Assembly (NCBI GenBank): GCA_037349105.1
Contig: JAYJMM010000090.1
Location: forward strand, 1,104,001 to 1,168,000
DNA: 64,000 nt
Direction: 5' to 3'
Source: Limnomonas spitsbergensis
Lineage: Eukaryota > Chlorophyta > Chlorophyceae > Chlamydomonadales
Every line of letters begins with the position of its first letter. Position 1 is the stretch's first letter. A program made the position numbers and the translations under genes. The notes beneath the pieces are model-generated. The model ran no database searches, was not told the origin of the DNA, and saw nothing but the letters and a program-made list of their open reading frames with translations. This document shows, in pieces, positions 52,401-62,284 of the stretch.

Positions 52401-55400
52401 CTCTCTCGGGCCCGCTACCGCCAGCCCCGCGGTTCCACGACCTCTTCTCGGCGCTGGCGACGGGTGGCGCCGCGGCTGAGGCGGGCGAGGCGCTGCCTCG
52501 CTTCCAGCTCGGGACCATCCCTCGTCGCTTCAGCCAGAACCACCTCCCAGCAGCGGCGGCGGCAGCGATGACGTCCGGCGAGGCAGGATTCAGCGCGCAG
52601 CTTCTGCCTCCGGCACGCTGGCCGAGCTTTCAAGACCTCGCGGCGGCCTCCGGTGAGGTCGGGTTGGCAGCGCAGCAGCTGCCCCGGCCGCCGCTGCCGG
52701 CCCGCCGGCCGAGTTTCCAAGACCTGATTTCGACAGCAGAGGCCGCCGGGGACCCCCCCAGACTGCCACCATCAGCATTACCTGCGCATATGGACGTCGG
52801 GCCGCTAAATCCGATTCGCCAGCTGCAGTTCAGCCCGATGAGTATCTGTGTCGGCAGCATGGGGCCTCCTCTGGCCCCGCCGACAGGCCCCTCCACTGGC
52901 ATCCGGGGAGGGGAGAACAGCCCGCAGTTACTGCCTCCGGGGCCGTCGGCGGCCGGCTGGGACTACGCGGGCGCCGTGGCTCCGTCACCCCAGACGGAAA
53001 CGTCTCTGCCCTTCACTTTCGCGCCAACGCTGGCCAGCGTGCAACGCAGGTTCTCCGGCATGCATTCGCCGGAAGACGAGGTGGCGACGGCATGTGCGGC
53101 GGCGGCAGCAGACGTGCCACCTACGCCCGCTTGGCTGTGGGGTGGCGCCGGCAGCGGAGGTGCAGCGTCGTCTGGCATGGCCAACGCCTACATGAGCGTG
53201 GATCCCTCGACCGGACAGCTGAAACGGCGCCGGCTGTTCGAATCCAGCGACCGACCGGCGGCCGGAGCGTCGCGCTTCTCCACTGGCCGCCGGCCGGGCC
53301 TCGCGTGTCGGGACGGCGACACCCTGGTGCGGGAGAGTACACCAGAGCGCGAGCGCGTCGCTGCGGCGCTGGTGTTCACGTCCGAGGGAGCGGGTGTTGG
53401 GGAGCGGGCCGCCGCCGCCGCTTCCGGGGCGCGCTTGGCCGCGCCGCCTAACTCCTCCGCTAAGCGACGAGGCACCTTCCTCGCTGTTTTGCCGCTGGAT
53501 GGTGAGACCAGCGAGGATGATCCGCCACAGACTCTGCAGACGGCCGTCAATGCCGGCAGGGCCTCGCAGCAGCAGCAGCGGCAGGAGGAGGAGGAGGAGG
53601 AGAGCAGGCCGGCGGCTGGGGAAGCCGAGACGGTGGCAGCCTCGACCATGGAGGGCAGGCGTTGGGTGGCCGACGGAGGCGGCGAGGCGGCAAGCGACCC
53701 GCCTAGGCGATGGGCTCGCGACAACGACGTCTCGATGACCACCGGCGGTGTCACGGGCGGCGCCATCAGCGCGCATAACAGCGGATTCTGCGCCGGGGCG
53801 CACCTGGGTCACGCCACGTCGTCCTCCTCCCTGCGTGGTAGGGACGCCGCCGCCGCCGCAGCGCCTTCCACCGCGGCTGCGTCCCGCGGCGCTGCTGGCT
53901 GGTGCGGGTGCGCCGCCGCGGATAACGAAGCTGCAATGGGGAGCGGGGAGACGCCATTGGCAGGCAGGTTGTCACCCAGGTCAGTGATAAGGAAGCCTTC
54001 CCAGATTGGTTGAGCTCCAGAGAGGGCATCCTGCACCAATCCGTTTAGTCCTGGTGAGGTGAAAGTGAGACCAATTGGCCATTTCAGCCTAGACACCGGC
54101 CAAGAGGAGTCAGCTTGCCGAATGCAAGTGCCCACCGTTGGCTCGTAGAAAAGTAGATCTTGAAACCGTTCAAACACTAGAAGGAGAGGATCGTTCTAGG
54201 CAGCAGGTGCCTTCGATAATCGGAAGATGCTCCCAGACCTGAGCGTGTATATGCCCGGGGCTGAGCATGTATATGATCAGGGCTGAGCATGTATATGATC
54301 AGGGCTGAGCATGTATATGATCAGGGCTGAGCATGTATATGATCAGGGCTGAGCATGTATATGATCGGGGCTGAGCATGTATATGATCGGGGCTGAGCAT
54401 GTATATGATCGGGGCTGAGCATGTATATGATCGGGGCTGAGCATGTATATGATCGGGGCTGAGCATGTATATGATCGGGGCTGAGCATGTATATGATCGG
54501 GGCTGAGCATGTATATGATCGGGGCTGAGCATGTATATGATCGGGGCTGAGCATGTATATGATCAGGGCTGAGCATGTATATGATCAGGGGCTGAGCATG
54601 TATATGATCAGGGCTGAGCATGTATATGATCAGGGCTGAGCATGTATATGATCAGGGCTGAGCATGTATATGATCAGGGCTGAGCATGTATATGATCGGG
54701 GGCTGAGCATGTATATGATCAGGGGCTGAGCATGTATATGATCAGGGCTGAGCATGTATATGATCAGGGCTGAGCATGTATATGATCAGGGGCTGAGCAT
54801 GTATATGATCAGGGCTGAGCATGTATATGATCAGGGGCTGAGCATGTATATGATCAGGGGCTGAGCATGTATATGATCAGGGCTGAGCATGTATATGATC
54901 AGGGCTGAGCATGTATATGATCAGGGGCTGAGCATGTATATGATCAGGGCTGAGCATGTATATGATCAGGGCTGAGCATGTATATGATCAGGGCTGAGCA
55001 TGTATATGATCAGGGCTGAGCATGTATATGATCAGGGCTGAGCATGTATATGATCAGGGGCTGAGCATGTATATGATCAGGGCTGAGCATGTATATGATC
55101 AGGGCTGAGCATGTATATGATCAGGGCTGAGCATGTATATGATCAGGGCTGAGCATGTATATGATCAGGGGCTGAGCATGTATATGATCAGGGGCTGAGC
55201 ATGTATATGATCAGGGGCTGAGCATGTATATGATCAGGGCTGAGCATGTATATGATCAGGGCTGAGCATGTATATGATCAGGGGCTGAGCATGTATATGA
55301 TCAGGGGCTGAGCATGTATATGATCAGGGGCTGAGCATGTATATGATCAGGGCTGAGCATGTATATGATCAGGGCTGAGCATGTATATGATCAGGGCTGA

Positions 55401-57709
55401 GCATGTATATGATCAGGGCTGAGCATGTATATGATCAGGGCTGAGCATGTATATGATCAGGGCTGAGCATGTATATGATCAGGGCTGAGCATGTATATGA
55501 TCAGGGCTGAGCATGTATATGATCAGGGCTGAGCATGTATATGATCAGGGGCTGAGCATGTATATGATCAGGGCTGAGCATGTATATGATCAGGGGCTGA
55601 GCATGTATATGATCAGGGCTGAGCATGTATATGATCAGGGGCTGAGCATGTATATGATCAGGGGCTGAGCATGTATATGATCAGGGGCTGAGCATGTATA
55701 TGATCAGGGGCTGAGCATGTATATGATCAGGGGCTGAGCATGTATATGATCAGGGGCTGAGCATGTATATGATCAGGGGCTGAGCATGTATATGATCAGG
55801 GGCTGAGCATGTATATGATCAGGGGCTGAGCATGTATATGATCAGGGCTGAGCATGTATATGATCAGGGGCTGAGCATGTATATGATCAGGGCTGAGCAT
55901 GTATATGATCAGGGGCTGAGCATGTATATGATCAGGGGCTGAGCATGTATATGATCAGGGGCTGAGCATGTATATGATCAGGGGCTGAGCATGTATATGA
56001 TCAGGGGCTGAGCATGTATATGATCAGGGGCTGAGCATGTATATGATCAGGGGCTGAGCATGTATATGATCAGGGCTGAGCATGTATATGATCAGGGCTG
56101 AGCATGTATATGATCAGGGCTGAGCATGTATATGATCAGGGGCTGAGCATGTATATGATCAGGGGCTGAGCATGTATATGATCAGGGGCTGAGCATGTAT
56201 ATGATCAGGGGCTGAGCATGTATATGATCAGGGGCTGAGCATGTATATGATCAGGGCTGAGCATGTATATGATCAGGGCTGAGCATGTATATGATCAGGG
56301 CTGAGCATGTATATGATCAGGGCTGAGCATGTATATGATCAGGGCTGAGCATGTATATGATCAGGGCTGAGCATGTATATGAACAGGGCTGAGCATGTAT
56401 ATGATCAGGGCTGAGCATGTATATGATCAGGGGCTGAGCATGTATATGATCAGGGGCTGAGCATGTATATGATCAGGGGCTGAGCATGTATATGATCAGG
56501 GCTGTGCATGTATATGATCAGGGGCTGAGCATGTATATGATCAGGGCTGAGCATGTATATGATCAGGGGCTGAGCATGTATATGATCGGGGCTGAGCATG
56601 TATATGATCAGGGGCTGAGCATGTATATGATCAGGGCTGAGCATGTATATGATCAGGGCTGAGCATGTATATGATCAGGGCTGAGCATGTATATGATCAG
56701 GGGCTGAGCATGTATATGATCAGGGCTGAGCATGTATATGATCAGGGGCTGAGCATGTATATGATCAGGGCTGAGCATGTATATGATCGGGGCTGAGCAT
56801 GTATATGACCAGGGGCTGAGCATGTATATGATCAGGGCTGAGCATGTATATGATCAGGGCTGAGCATGTATATGATCAGGGCTGAGCATGTATATGATCA
56901 GGGGCTGAGCATGTATATGATCGGGGCTGAGCATGTATATGATCAGGGGCTGAGCATGTATATGATCAGGGCTGAGCATGTATATGAACAGGGCTGAGCT
57001 GGGCCTCTGATTATTGGAATCTCCCGGGCATGAGCATGTTTATGCCCGGAATGAACTCGCTTAATACTTGTACTTTATTTTGGGAGGACAGTGAGCCTGT
57101 GTTTGCCTGGTCTGGCCGCATGATCTCTTGATCTAGATCTGGCTGGATCCCTGAAGCTTGAAACTGGCTGGGGCTCAATTTCCACCCTGTGGTTGCCTTG
57201 CCTCGCCACAAGAACCCTTCATCTAGATCCTTAAACACGGCAGGATCCCTGAACTCCCTGTAGTCTTGAGCAGGCTGGAGCTTGGCTCCTTTACCTTATG
57301 CCTGCTTTGCTGCCCCAGAGGCGCCTCGGCCCCTAGTTGCTTCGGAAGCTGGATTTCTAACCCCAAACCCTGCTGTCGCTGGATCCTTAATCCCTTAACT
57401 CGGCTGGAGCTCGATCACTGAACCCCGAACTGGCTGAAGCTTGATCCCTAAATCCGTATGGAGCTCAGTCACTAAACCCTCAACCTGGCTGAAGCTGGAT
57501 CCCTAAATCCGTATGGCTCTCAGATTCTTAACCCTGAACCTGGCTGAATCTGGATCCCCAAATCGGCATCAGTTACTTAACCTGTGCCCGCTTTGCTTTG
57601 CAGGCGGCGCCTTGAGCTGGACCTTGTCGAGCGGCTGGCAACAGGTGGCCTGCGTTCAATCGCAGGTGGCCTGCCTTTAAACGCTCGTGTTGGCCCTGGT
57701 CTGAGGTAG
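46436..57709 (+). CDS. CDK7: CDK7/CDKD-like cyclin-dependent kinase with long C-terminal extension
   Basis: Nine exons with agreeing phases: 46436-46453, 46592-46778, 48937-49105, 49952-50047, 50789-50915, 51576-51718, 51824-52004, 52319-53979 and 57604-57709; 895 residues. If exon 8 reads through, it stops at 54013 (871 residues). The kinase domain spans residues 4-300: glycine loop GHGVHG (11-16), Lys33 in VALKK, the C-helix [35 protein letters not shown] (124-134), DFG (144-146), activation Thr159, RAPELLFG (168-175). HK..LV.D.M, IKAYM, KPNNLL and LLFG favour CDK7/CDKD, the CDK-activating and RNA polymerase II CTD kinase. CDK20/CCRK (Chlamydomonas LF2) is the main alternative. Odd points: GGRSYRAPE replaces the usual V-x-T-R-W-Y-R-A-P-E, and the 588-residue Ala/Gly/Ser-rich tail is not found in ordinary CDK7. 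Divergent with SulA. Confidence 0.9.
47385..47560 (+). mobile_element. CAGCTACATGTCAGCTAC repeat family, copy e
   Basis: TCGTGATTCAGCTACCTGTCAG, CCCCAGTTGTGGCCAG, CCGAAGGCCGGCCAAGG and TTTGGTCCCGATCGGG identify the copy in CDK7 intron 2. Related fragments follow near 47880-47940 (GTGCAGCAAGCCCTGC..CCGGCCGG) and 48170-48290. Confidence 0.6.
48330..48936 (+). repeat. Four decayed copies of the CDK7 exon 3 acceptor and start
   Basis: The real start is TTTTCAG|TGTTCCCTCACAAGC, then AGTCGCTGGTGCTGG and ATGGTGACGGACGTCGACAT. Copies lie at about 48342-48380, 48504-48580, 48659-48730 and 48798-48880. Each keeps TTCAGTG, CCCT.ACAAGCAGT and most of GACCTCATGGTGACC. The nearest copy is the best preserved. 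Confidence 0.9.
49110..49400 (+). repeat. Copies of the CDK7 exon 3 donor end
   Basis: The real end, GGGAGGGGCATCTTGCACCG|GTGAGCC (49086-49111), is repeated at about 49166-49193 (GGAGGGGCATCTTGCATCGG then TGAGCC). Further decayed [24 protein letters not shown] blocks lie at 49205, 49275, 49330 and 49360. Confidence 0.78.
49425..49951 (+). repeat. Six copies of the CDK7 catalytic-loop exon start
   Basis: The functional exon 4 (TTTCTTAG|GGATGTCAAGCCAAACAA at 49944-49970, encoding the HRD Asp and KPNN) is preceded by copies at about 49444, 49560, 49670, 49718, 49768 and 49872. All keep CTTAG.GAT.TCAAGCCA and a CCCCTCGCCCCTTTCTTAG tract. Several still encode DVKPNNLL. The fifth continues to CAGCCACTGGGGAGGCCAAG. 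Confidence 0.92.
50040..50345 (+). repeat. About 35-bp array repeating the CDK7 exon 4 donor
   Basis: The exon ends TCTCCAG|GTATGAACACC. The array repeats CAGGTATGAACACCCGGGTT then GAGGTATGGAAAGG about eight times, so a CAG|GTATGA donor recurs at about 50079, 50114, 50149, 50181, 50213, 50248, 50282 and 50317. Small changes (AAGGTATGA) weaken some. Confidence 0.92.
50365..50788 (+). repeat. Five copies of the CDK7 exon 5 acceptor and start
   Basis: The functional start is CCCTGCAG|GCTGACGAAGGAGA then TTGGTGGCCGCAG (50781-50815). Copies at about 50376, 50416, 50556, 50615 and 50706 read CCCTGC(T/A)G(G/A)CTGnCnAAGGnGAnnGG(T/A)GGTC and then pass into TAAACCCTGAACC filler. Only two copies keep the AG. 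Confidence 0.88.
51060..51560. repeat. CCCTCACC/CCCTAAACCC degenerate array
   Basis: Units of 25-35 bases (CATCCCTCACCCTCACCTTC then CTCACCCTAAACCCTCACC) fill CDK7 intron 5, interrupted by a poly-C run at 51240-51262. At 50925-50965 a partial copy of the exon 5 end (GGTTGCGTGCCGGCAGAAAT) is present. Confidence 0.88.
51719..51823 (+). pseudogene. Copy of CDK7 exon 6 forming most of intron 6
   Basis: After the exon 6 donor (51718), the 105-base intron contains TTGCAGTGCTGGCCTGAGGC then TGTCCACTTGTCCAACTTCAT and CCTTGGAC. This is a diverged copy of 51643-51695 in exon 6 (CTGCAATCCTGGCCTGAGGC, AGTCCACTTGCCCAACTTCA). The intron is thus largely made from the exon before it. Confidence 0.85.
52005..52318 (+). 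repeat. Copies of the CDK7 exon 7 end in intron 7
   Basis: The real end (GCGGTACAAACCCCGTCACA, AGGAGCAAGTGCAG|GTAAGCAGGG) recurs at about 52058-52103 (AGCAGTGCAAACCTCTTCAC, AAGGATCAAATGCAGGTAAG) and 52180-52210 (AAAGCAAACCCTGTCCCAAG, GAGCAAGT). The second copy keeps a full CAG|GTAAGC donor. The acceptor side is also doubled: TGTCACCCCTGTGTTCT at 52261 and CGACACCCTTGTGTTCTC at 52298. Confidence 0.88.
54230..57000. repeat. 22/23-bp tandem array GAGCATGTATATGATCA, about 120 copies
   Basis: The unit is GCTGAGCATGTATATGATCA followed by GG or GGG. Units of 22 and 23 bases are interspersed, and a block near 54360-54560 has GATCGG in place of GATCAG. It lies in the last CDK7 intron of the spliced model, or downstream if exon 8 reads to 54013. 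Flanks carry single diverged units (GTGTATATGCCCGGGGCTGA at 54245; GAGCATGTTTATGCCCGG at 57031), which are probably the ancestral sequence. Confidence 0.97.
57040..57603 (+). repeat. Decayed copies around the CDK7 last-exon acceptor
   Basis: CTTATGCCTGCTTTGCTGCC then CCAGAGGCGCCTCGG (57296-57330) is a copy of the functional acceptor CCCGCTTTGCTTTGCAG|GCGGCGCC (57588-57612). GGCTGAAGCTTGATCCCTAAATCC-type units repeat between. The copy supports 57604-57709 being a true exon, because copies of this kind occur only next to exons elsewhere in the window. Confidence 0.68.
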
Positions 57710-57739
57710 AGCGGGGATTTCATGAAGAGGCATCAGGAA

Positions 57740-58380
57740 CCAAGAAACATTTTCCGGAACCCACCAAGTCTTCTGAACCAGCGTTCAGAGGAATCAACCA
57801 ACATTTGGAGGAAGGAACCACTCAGCCATTTGCCGGAGCCCACCATTTTTCCTGAACCAGCGTTTAGAGGAATCAACCAACATTTAGAGGAATGAACCAC
57901 TCAGCCATTTGCCGGAGCCCACCATTTTTCCTGAACCAGCGTTCAGGGGAATGAACCAACATTTAGAGGAACGAACCACTCAGCCATTTGCTGGAGCCCA
58001 CCATTTTTCCTGAACCAGCGTTCAGAGGAATGAACCAACATTTAGAGGAACGAACCACTCAGCCATTTGCCGGAGGCCACCATTTTTTCTGAACAAGCGT
58101 TTAGAGGAATCAACCAACATTTGGAGGAACAAACCACGCGGCCATTTGCCGGAGCCCACCATCTTCTCTGAACCAGCGTTTAGAGGAATCAACCAGCATT
58201 TGGAGGAACAAACCACTCAGCCATTTGCCGGAGCCCACCATCTTCTCTGAACCAGCGTTTAGAGGAATCAACCAGCATTTGGAGGAACAAACCACTCGGC
58301 CATTTGCCGGAGCCCACCATCTTCTCTGAACTAGCGTTTAGAGGAATCAACCAGCATTTGGAGGAACGAACCACTCAGCT
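57740..58380. repeat. 79-bp tandem array, 8 copies, in CDK7 3' UTR
   Basis: The unit contains GAACCACTCAGCCATTTGCC, GGAGCCCACCATTTTTCCTG, AACCAGCGTTTAGAGGAATC and AACCAACATTTGGAGGAA. It begins shortly after the stop at 57707-57709. Minus-strand repeat ORFs (MVCSSKCWLIPLNAG) are artefacts. Confidence 0.93.
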
Positions 58381-59640
58381 TTGGTAGGAGCAGAACCTTC
58401 TTGGCGAGGAGGTTTGCCTTTTTCACATCACGCGGTGTCTGCAGGACTGACGGGCTGGGGGTCACGGAGCTGGGCCATAGGAGGTGATATAGCTGGAGTA
58501 TGTAGGCAGGGGTAGGTGTAGTCGGTGAGAGTAGTCAGTCAGTCAGTTTTATCTTTTGGAGGTGGTATTGCCGTGTGGTCCTCATGGCAGCACCACGTTG
58601 ACTCTGTGCATGGGGAGCGAGCTTATTCACGTTTGAATTCAAATTTGAATATTGACGTGCGATGCTCCGGGCATCGCACCGATGGCAAGACTTTGCATGT
58701 GGCCATGAACATCATGTGGTCGGGATTATCTCTAGGCCAGGAATATCAAAGAGACGGTGAGGCAATGGTGAGGCTGCGTCTGCGCTCCCATAAAGAACTT
58801 TGGGGGAATGCGCCGGTGACTGTCCAAGTGTTTGAAATGGGCTTCTTTATGGCTGCTGGTCACCCTTAACCCTTAACTAGGTAATACTACATTGTGTGGG
58901 TGCAGCTGCCATGTGTTGGCCACAGCACAAGAGGTGCCTGTGCCTGGCTAATGCCTCTCTTTGGCTTTGCGATCCGACCTTGGCTGTCGATTTGTTTGTG
59001 TATCGTGAGCCGTCGTACGTTATCTTCAGTCTTTGTCTGGCGGTTTGTGGCGGTTGGGTATCAGGGGGAGCAGGAGCACGGTATTTTTGCTGCGTGGGTA
59101 GTTCCATGTGTATTGTGTGACGTTTTGTTCAGTTCAGGACGAACGAGATGAGATGACAGTTGGGCAGATGTTCAATATGAGACGAATGATATAGTCTATA
59201 CCATGTACTGGTAGGGGGGCTTATCAGGGGGCATATGTCTTGTGTCCAGGTTCGCTCACTTCAGTATAGATGAGGGGGGTCAGTGTCGGACATGTTTTCA
59301 GATTTTAGCAGTAATTCGATCTGTCCGTTGGCCAGTAGTGTAGGAGCCAGCAGGTGAAGACGTCGGTAGTGGGGGCCCAGGCACAGGTGTAGGCACCAGC
59401 CATCAGGCAGCAGATGGGTACTAGACAGGCTTGATTGTCAGACGTGCGTGATCCTTGCCGTATGGTAGTCCTCGAGACACGCTTCGGCGTTATCTCTTGG
59501 ATCCGTGATCTGCGGTGTGTGCACCTGAGGTGTTGGGAAGCTTATCGCCTTATCTTGACATGTCTTTGTTATTTTGTGACAGAGCTGTAATATTGGTAGT
59601 TTTGTGACCTCCTACTCGTACACTGTAATTACTGTTGACC
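58381..59640 (+). other. Probable CDK7 3' UTR
   Basis: The stretch is non-repetitive, lower in GC than the exons, and ends in a cluster of TGTAA motifs. A 114-codon plus ORF at 58525-58869 lacks family resemblance and is probably chance. Long 3' UTRs are usual in volvocine algae. Confidence 0.45.
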
Positions 59641-59655
59641 GTAGTTACGATGTAA
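59586..59655 (+). terminator. Polyadenylation signal cluster (TGTAA)
   Basis: TGTAA, the usual poly(A) signal of chlamydomonadalean genes, occurs at 59586-59590, 59624-59628 and 59651-59655, downstream of the CDK7 coding region and upstream of the next gene's first exon. Confidence 0.5.
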
Positions 59656-59659
59656 CTGA

Positions 59660-60010
59660 CAATGAGATTATGATTGCAGTGTATTTAGGGCAAAACACAC
59701 ACACTAACTCTTTCACTCGGCCTACTCCCACGCTGTAAGAAAATCCAACCATACCGTACATCATTTTCAGTGGTAGAAGGCCAGACATCAATGCCCTACA
59801 TGATGTTCCTGAATTACTAGCAATGTAAGCTAACAGGCTTCATTCACCTGCTAAATGCACGTTTCCTGCTCTTGAGTTTGAACTGAAACCACACCGGGTT
59901 CACACGTGTGGATCGGCATGGATCGACAGATGCTGATGGTCGTGTCTTTCTTACACCATTCTTACTGTTACTGTTACGGCCTTGAACCTACGAACTGAAT
60001 ATTGAGAACC
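59660..60010 (+). promoter_or_regulatory. Probable promoter and 5' UTR of the EF-hand gene
   Basis: About 350 bases without repeats or coding sequence lie between the TGTAA cluster and the proposed ATG at 60011. No clear core-promoter element can be named. Confidence 0.35.
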
Positions 60011-62284
60011 ATGAAAAAGAAAAGACACCGCCGATGCGGCGAGGATTTTGGGAAGTACGGCCTGTCTCGATCTATCCTTGTACGACGAAGGTTACAGACG
60101 CGTCGTACCGGTGCCTTATAAATACTTGCTGCTTCTATCTGTTTACTCTTTCAGGGACTGCACAGAGGACATTAAATCGCGCCTAGACCCATTGGTTCCC
60201 TACGGTTTGAGCGAGGTCGAGGTATCGGCCTTTACAAATGGACTCCGCGCCTCTGGGGAGGCCGGGGACGGCGTTCCAGCAGTTCCTGCAGACGTGAGTT
60301 CTAGCAGGCACCCTCAAAACGTGTAGGGTACCCACATATTGAAATTCCATGCCGAGTATCTTCCGGCACCCTCCCGCTCGACACCACCCCTACACTGTCG
60401 CAGAAAGCGGGATGGCGCGCCCTCAGCCCCTGTCACCCCACCTCCGAAGCTTTGCTCCACGGTGAGCCACATCCGTTGATTCGAATCTCAGCACTTGCTG
60501 CTGCTAAGTTGACCGTGACCAAACGCCCGTGACACGCTGGTATGTGCAGGAGCCCACCATCGGCGGCAGCAGCGTACCCTCACACCTAGCGTCCCCCACC
60601 AGCGATTCGTACCCCGCAGCTCGCAGCCAATTCAGTCCATCAGGACCTACCAGACCTCCCCATGCTGCGGCCAGTAAAAGCCACAGGAAGGCAGCACCCG
60701 CAGGTCAGCAGTCACGGGCCCCATGCTGACTGCCTCGCCCATGCAAACAAAGGGTACTGGGTTTTCGGGTTATAAACCCTGTACCCTTGGCCTCAGGATG
60801 GCAGCATGTCCAGCAAGTCAGCAAAAATCTCCAATGCTTATCAATGCTCGACGGCTAGCTCGTCCAGGAAAATCAATGGGTGCCGGCCAGCTTGTCCATA
60901 CTCCATACAAATCAACGATGCCCGGCCGGCATTCCCATGCAAAGCAACAATACCTGGCCGGCATGCCCATGCAAATCAATAGGTGCAGGCCAGATTTTCC
61001 AGGCAAATCAACAATACCTGGCCGGCATGCCCAAGCAAATCAATGGTGACGGCCGGCATGCCCTTGTAAATCAAATGGTGCAGTAGAGGAGGCTCCGCTT
61101 GTTGCACTGAAACCTGAACTGGACATCGAAAGAAATGCCTGGCGGGGGGTGACATCAGGGTTACCCGGTAGTCCGGTACAGAAAAACGGTACGGATACCA
61201 ATACATTACAAAAAAACGACGGATGGGTAAGAAAAGGGCCGATACGGTGTTTAAACTCGGTATTGTTGAGCGGTGTGGTACGGTTCGGGCACCGGGCCGT
61301 ACTGGGTAACCCTGAGGCAAATCACACGATATTATGTTGTCTCGAGTTTTGTAATGCGTTAGACAAATTCACTGAGCAAACCCTTGCCTATACGTGTCCC
61401 GTCTTTCGTAAAACACGAGACAAGACCAGGTAGGCCACTAGGCCCTGGTTCCAAATCAAGCCTCAGGTAACCCTCCTTGCATTACTTGCATCGAATCGTC
61501 GGCCCAAGCCCCAGCCTCTTCCCCCTAAATCCTGCACCCTCGCATCGAATCGTCGGCCCAAGCCCCAGCCTCTTCCCCCTAAATCCTGCACCCTCGCATC
61601 GAATCGTCGGCCCAAGCCCCATCCTCTTCCCCCTAAATCCTGCACCCTCGCATCGAATCGTCGGCCCAAGCCCCATCCTCCTCCCCCTAAATCCTGCACC
61701 CTCGCATCGAAAGCAGCTTGGCTGGCCGTACATGGGACCTTGGGCCAGCGGCCGGAGTGTAGCTGAATCGTGGAAAATTAAACAGGGATGCCTGCCTTTC
61801 ACAACAACAACAGCCCTAAACCCTCAACCCTAAACCCTAAACCCTCAACACTGAACACTGATGCCTGCCTCTCACAACAACAACAGCCCTAAACCCCAAA
61901 CCCTAAACCCTGAACACTGATGGCTGCCTCTCACAATAACAATGACCCTAAACCCTAATCCCTGAACACTGTTGCCTGCCTCTCACAATAACAACAACCC
62001 TAAACCCTGATGTCTGCCCCTAACAACAATAACAACGACAACCTGAAACCCTGAACCCTTAACCCTAAACACTAATGCCTGCCCCACTCACATCAACAAC
62101 CCTATTCGACAGGTACAACGACGCCATTCAGAAGATCCAGGAGAAGATCCAGCTCCGTGACCTGCCCCACGTGATATCAACCTTTCGGAAAGCGGACGCG
62201 AGCGTCAATGGCTGCATGGACTGGACGCAGTTCAGAGGCATGCTCAAGAAGCTCGACTTTGGGGTCGGCGACGTGGATGATAGG
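60011..62284 (+). CDS. Protein with an EF-hand-like domain (5' part, continues past the window)
   Basis: Proposed exons: 60011-60090, 60155-60293, 60550-60703, 61084 to about 61158, and 62113-62284. The first four junctions agree in phase; the join into 62113 is uncertain. The start encodes a basic MKKKRHRRCGED stretch. Exons 2-4 include DCTEDIKSRLDPLVPYGLSE and a Ser/Pro-rich linker. Exon 62113 reads YNDAIQKIQEKIQLRDLPHV, then STFRKADASVNGCMDWTQFR and MLKKLDFGVGD. This is a helix-loop-helix of EF-hand type with D-x-S-x-N-G-x-M-D-x-x-Q in the loop. The last ligand position is Gln instead of Glu, so calcium affinity may be weak. Similar degenerate pairs occur in algal flagellar and calcyphosine-like proteins. 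Later exons should lie beyond 64000. Confidence 0.62.
60840..61083 (+). repeat. Acceptor-seeded copies before the exon at 61084
   Basis: Six or seven units of about 35-50 bases carry CAAATCAAnnGGTGCnGGCC and CGGCATGCCCATG. The last, TAAATCAAATGGTGCAG|, is the acceptor of the exon. Units differ in whether GTGCAG is kept. Confidence 0.72.
61160..61475. other. Unassigned intron sequence
   Basis: The stretch contains GGTACGG-type short repeats (61170-61310) that resemble the 37690-37760 segment in the SulA gene (TACGGTACACAGTACGG; GCCGTACTGGGTAACnCTGA in both). This is probably another dispersed element. The open frame at 61149-61433 is not supported. Confidence 0.4.
61487..61710. repeat. 53-bp tandem array, four copies
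   Basis: The unit is GCATCGAATCGTCGGCCCAA, GCCCCAGCCTCTTCCCCCTA, AATCCTGCACCCTC. Copies are almost identical, with an A/G.CCTC change in the last two. It abuts a short CAGCTACATGTCAGCTAC-family fragment at 61720-61790. Confidence 0.95.
61790..62112 (+). repeat. Acceptor-side array before the EF-hand exon
   Basis: Five units of about 65 bases contain TGCCTGCCTCTCACAACAAC and telomere-like CCCTAAACCCTCAACCC. The last, TGCCTGCCCCACTCACATCA then ACAACCCTATTCGACAG|, is the acceptor of the exon at 62113. Confidence 0.8.

Noticed and set aside
52985..53812. 275-codon minus-strand ORF opposite the kinase tail
   Set aside because: Antisense shadow of a GC-rich coding exon whose plus frame is phase-linked to the kinase.
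58525..58869. 114-codon plus-strand ORF as a separate gene
   Set aside because: No family resemblance, no splice context, and it lies in the likely 3' UTR of the kinase gene.
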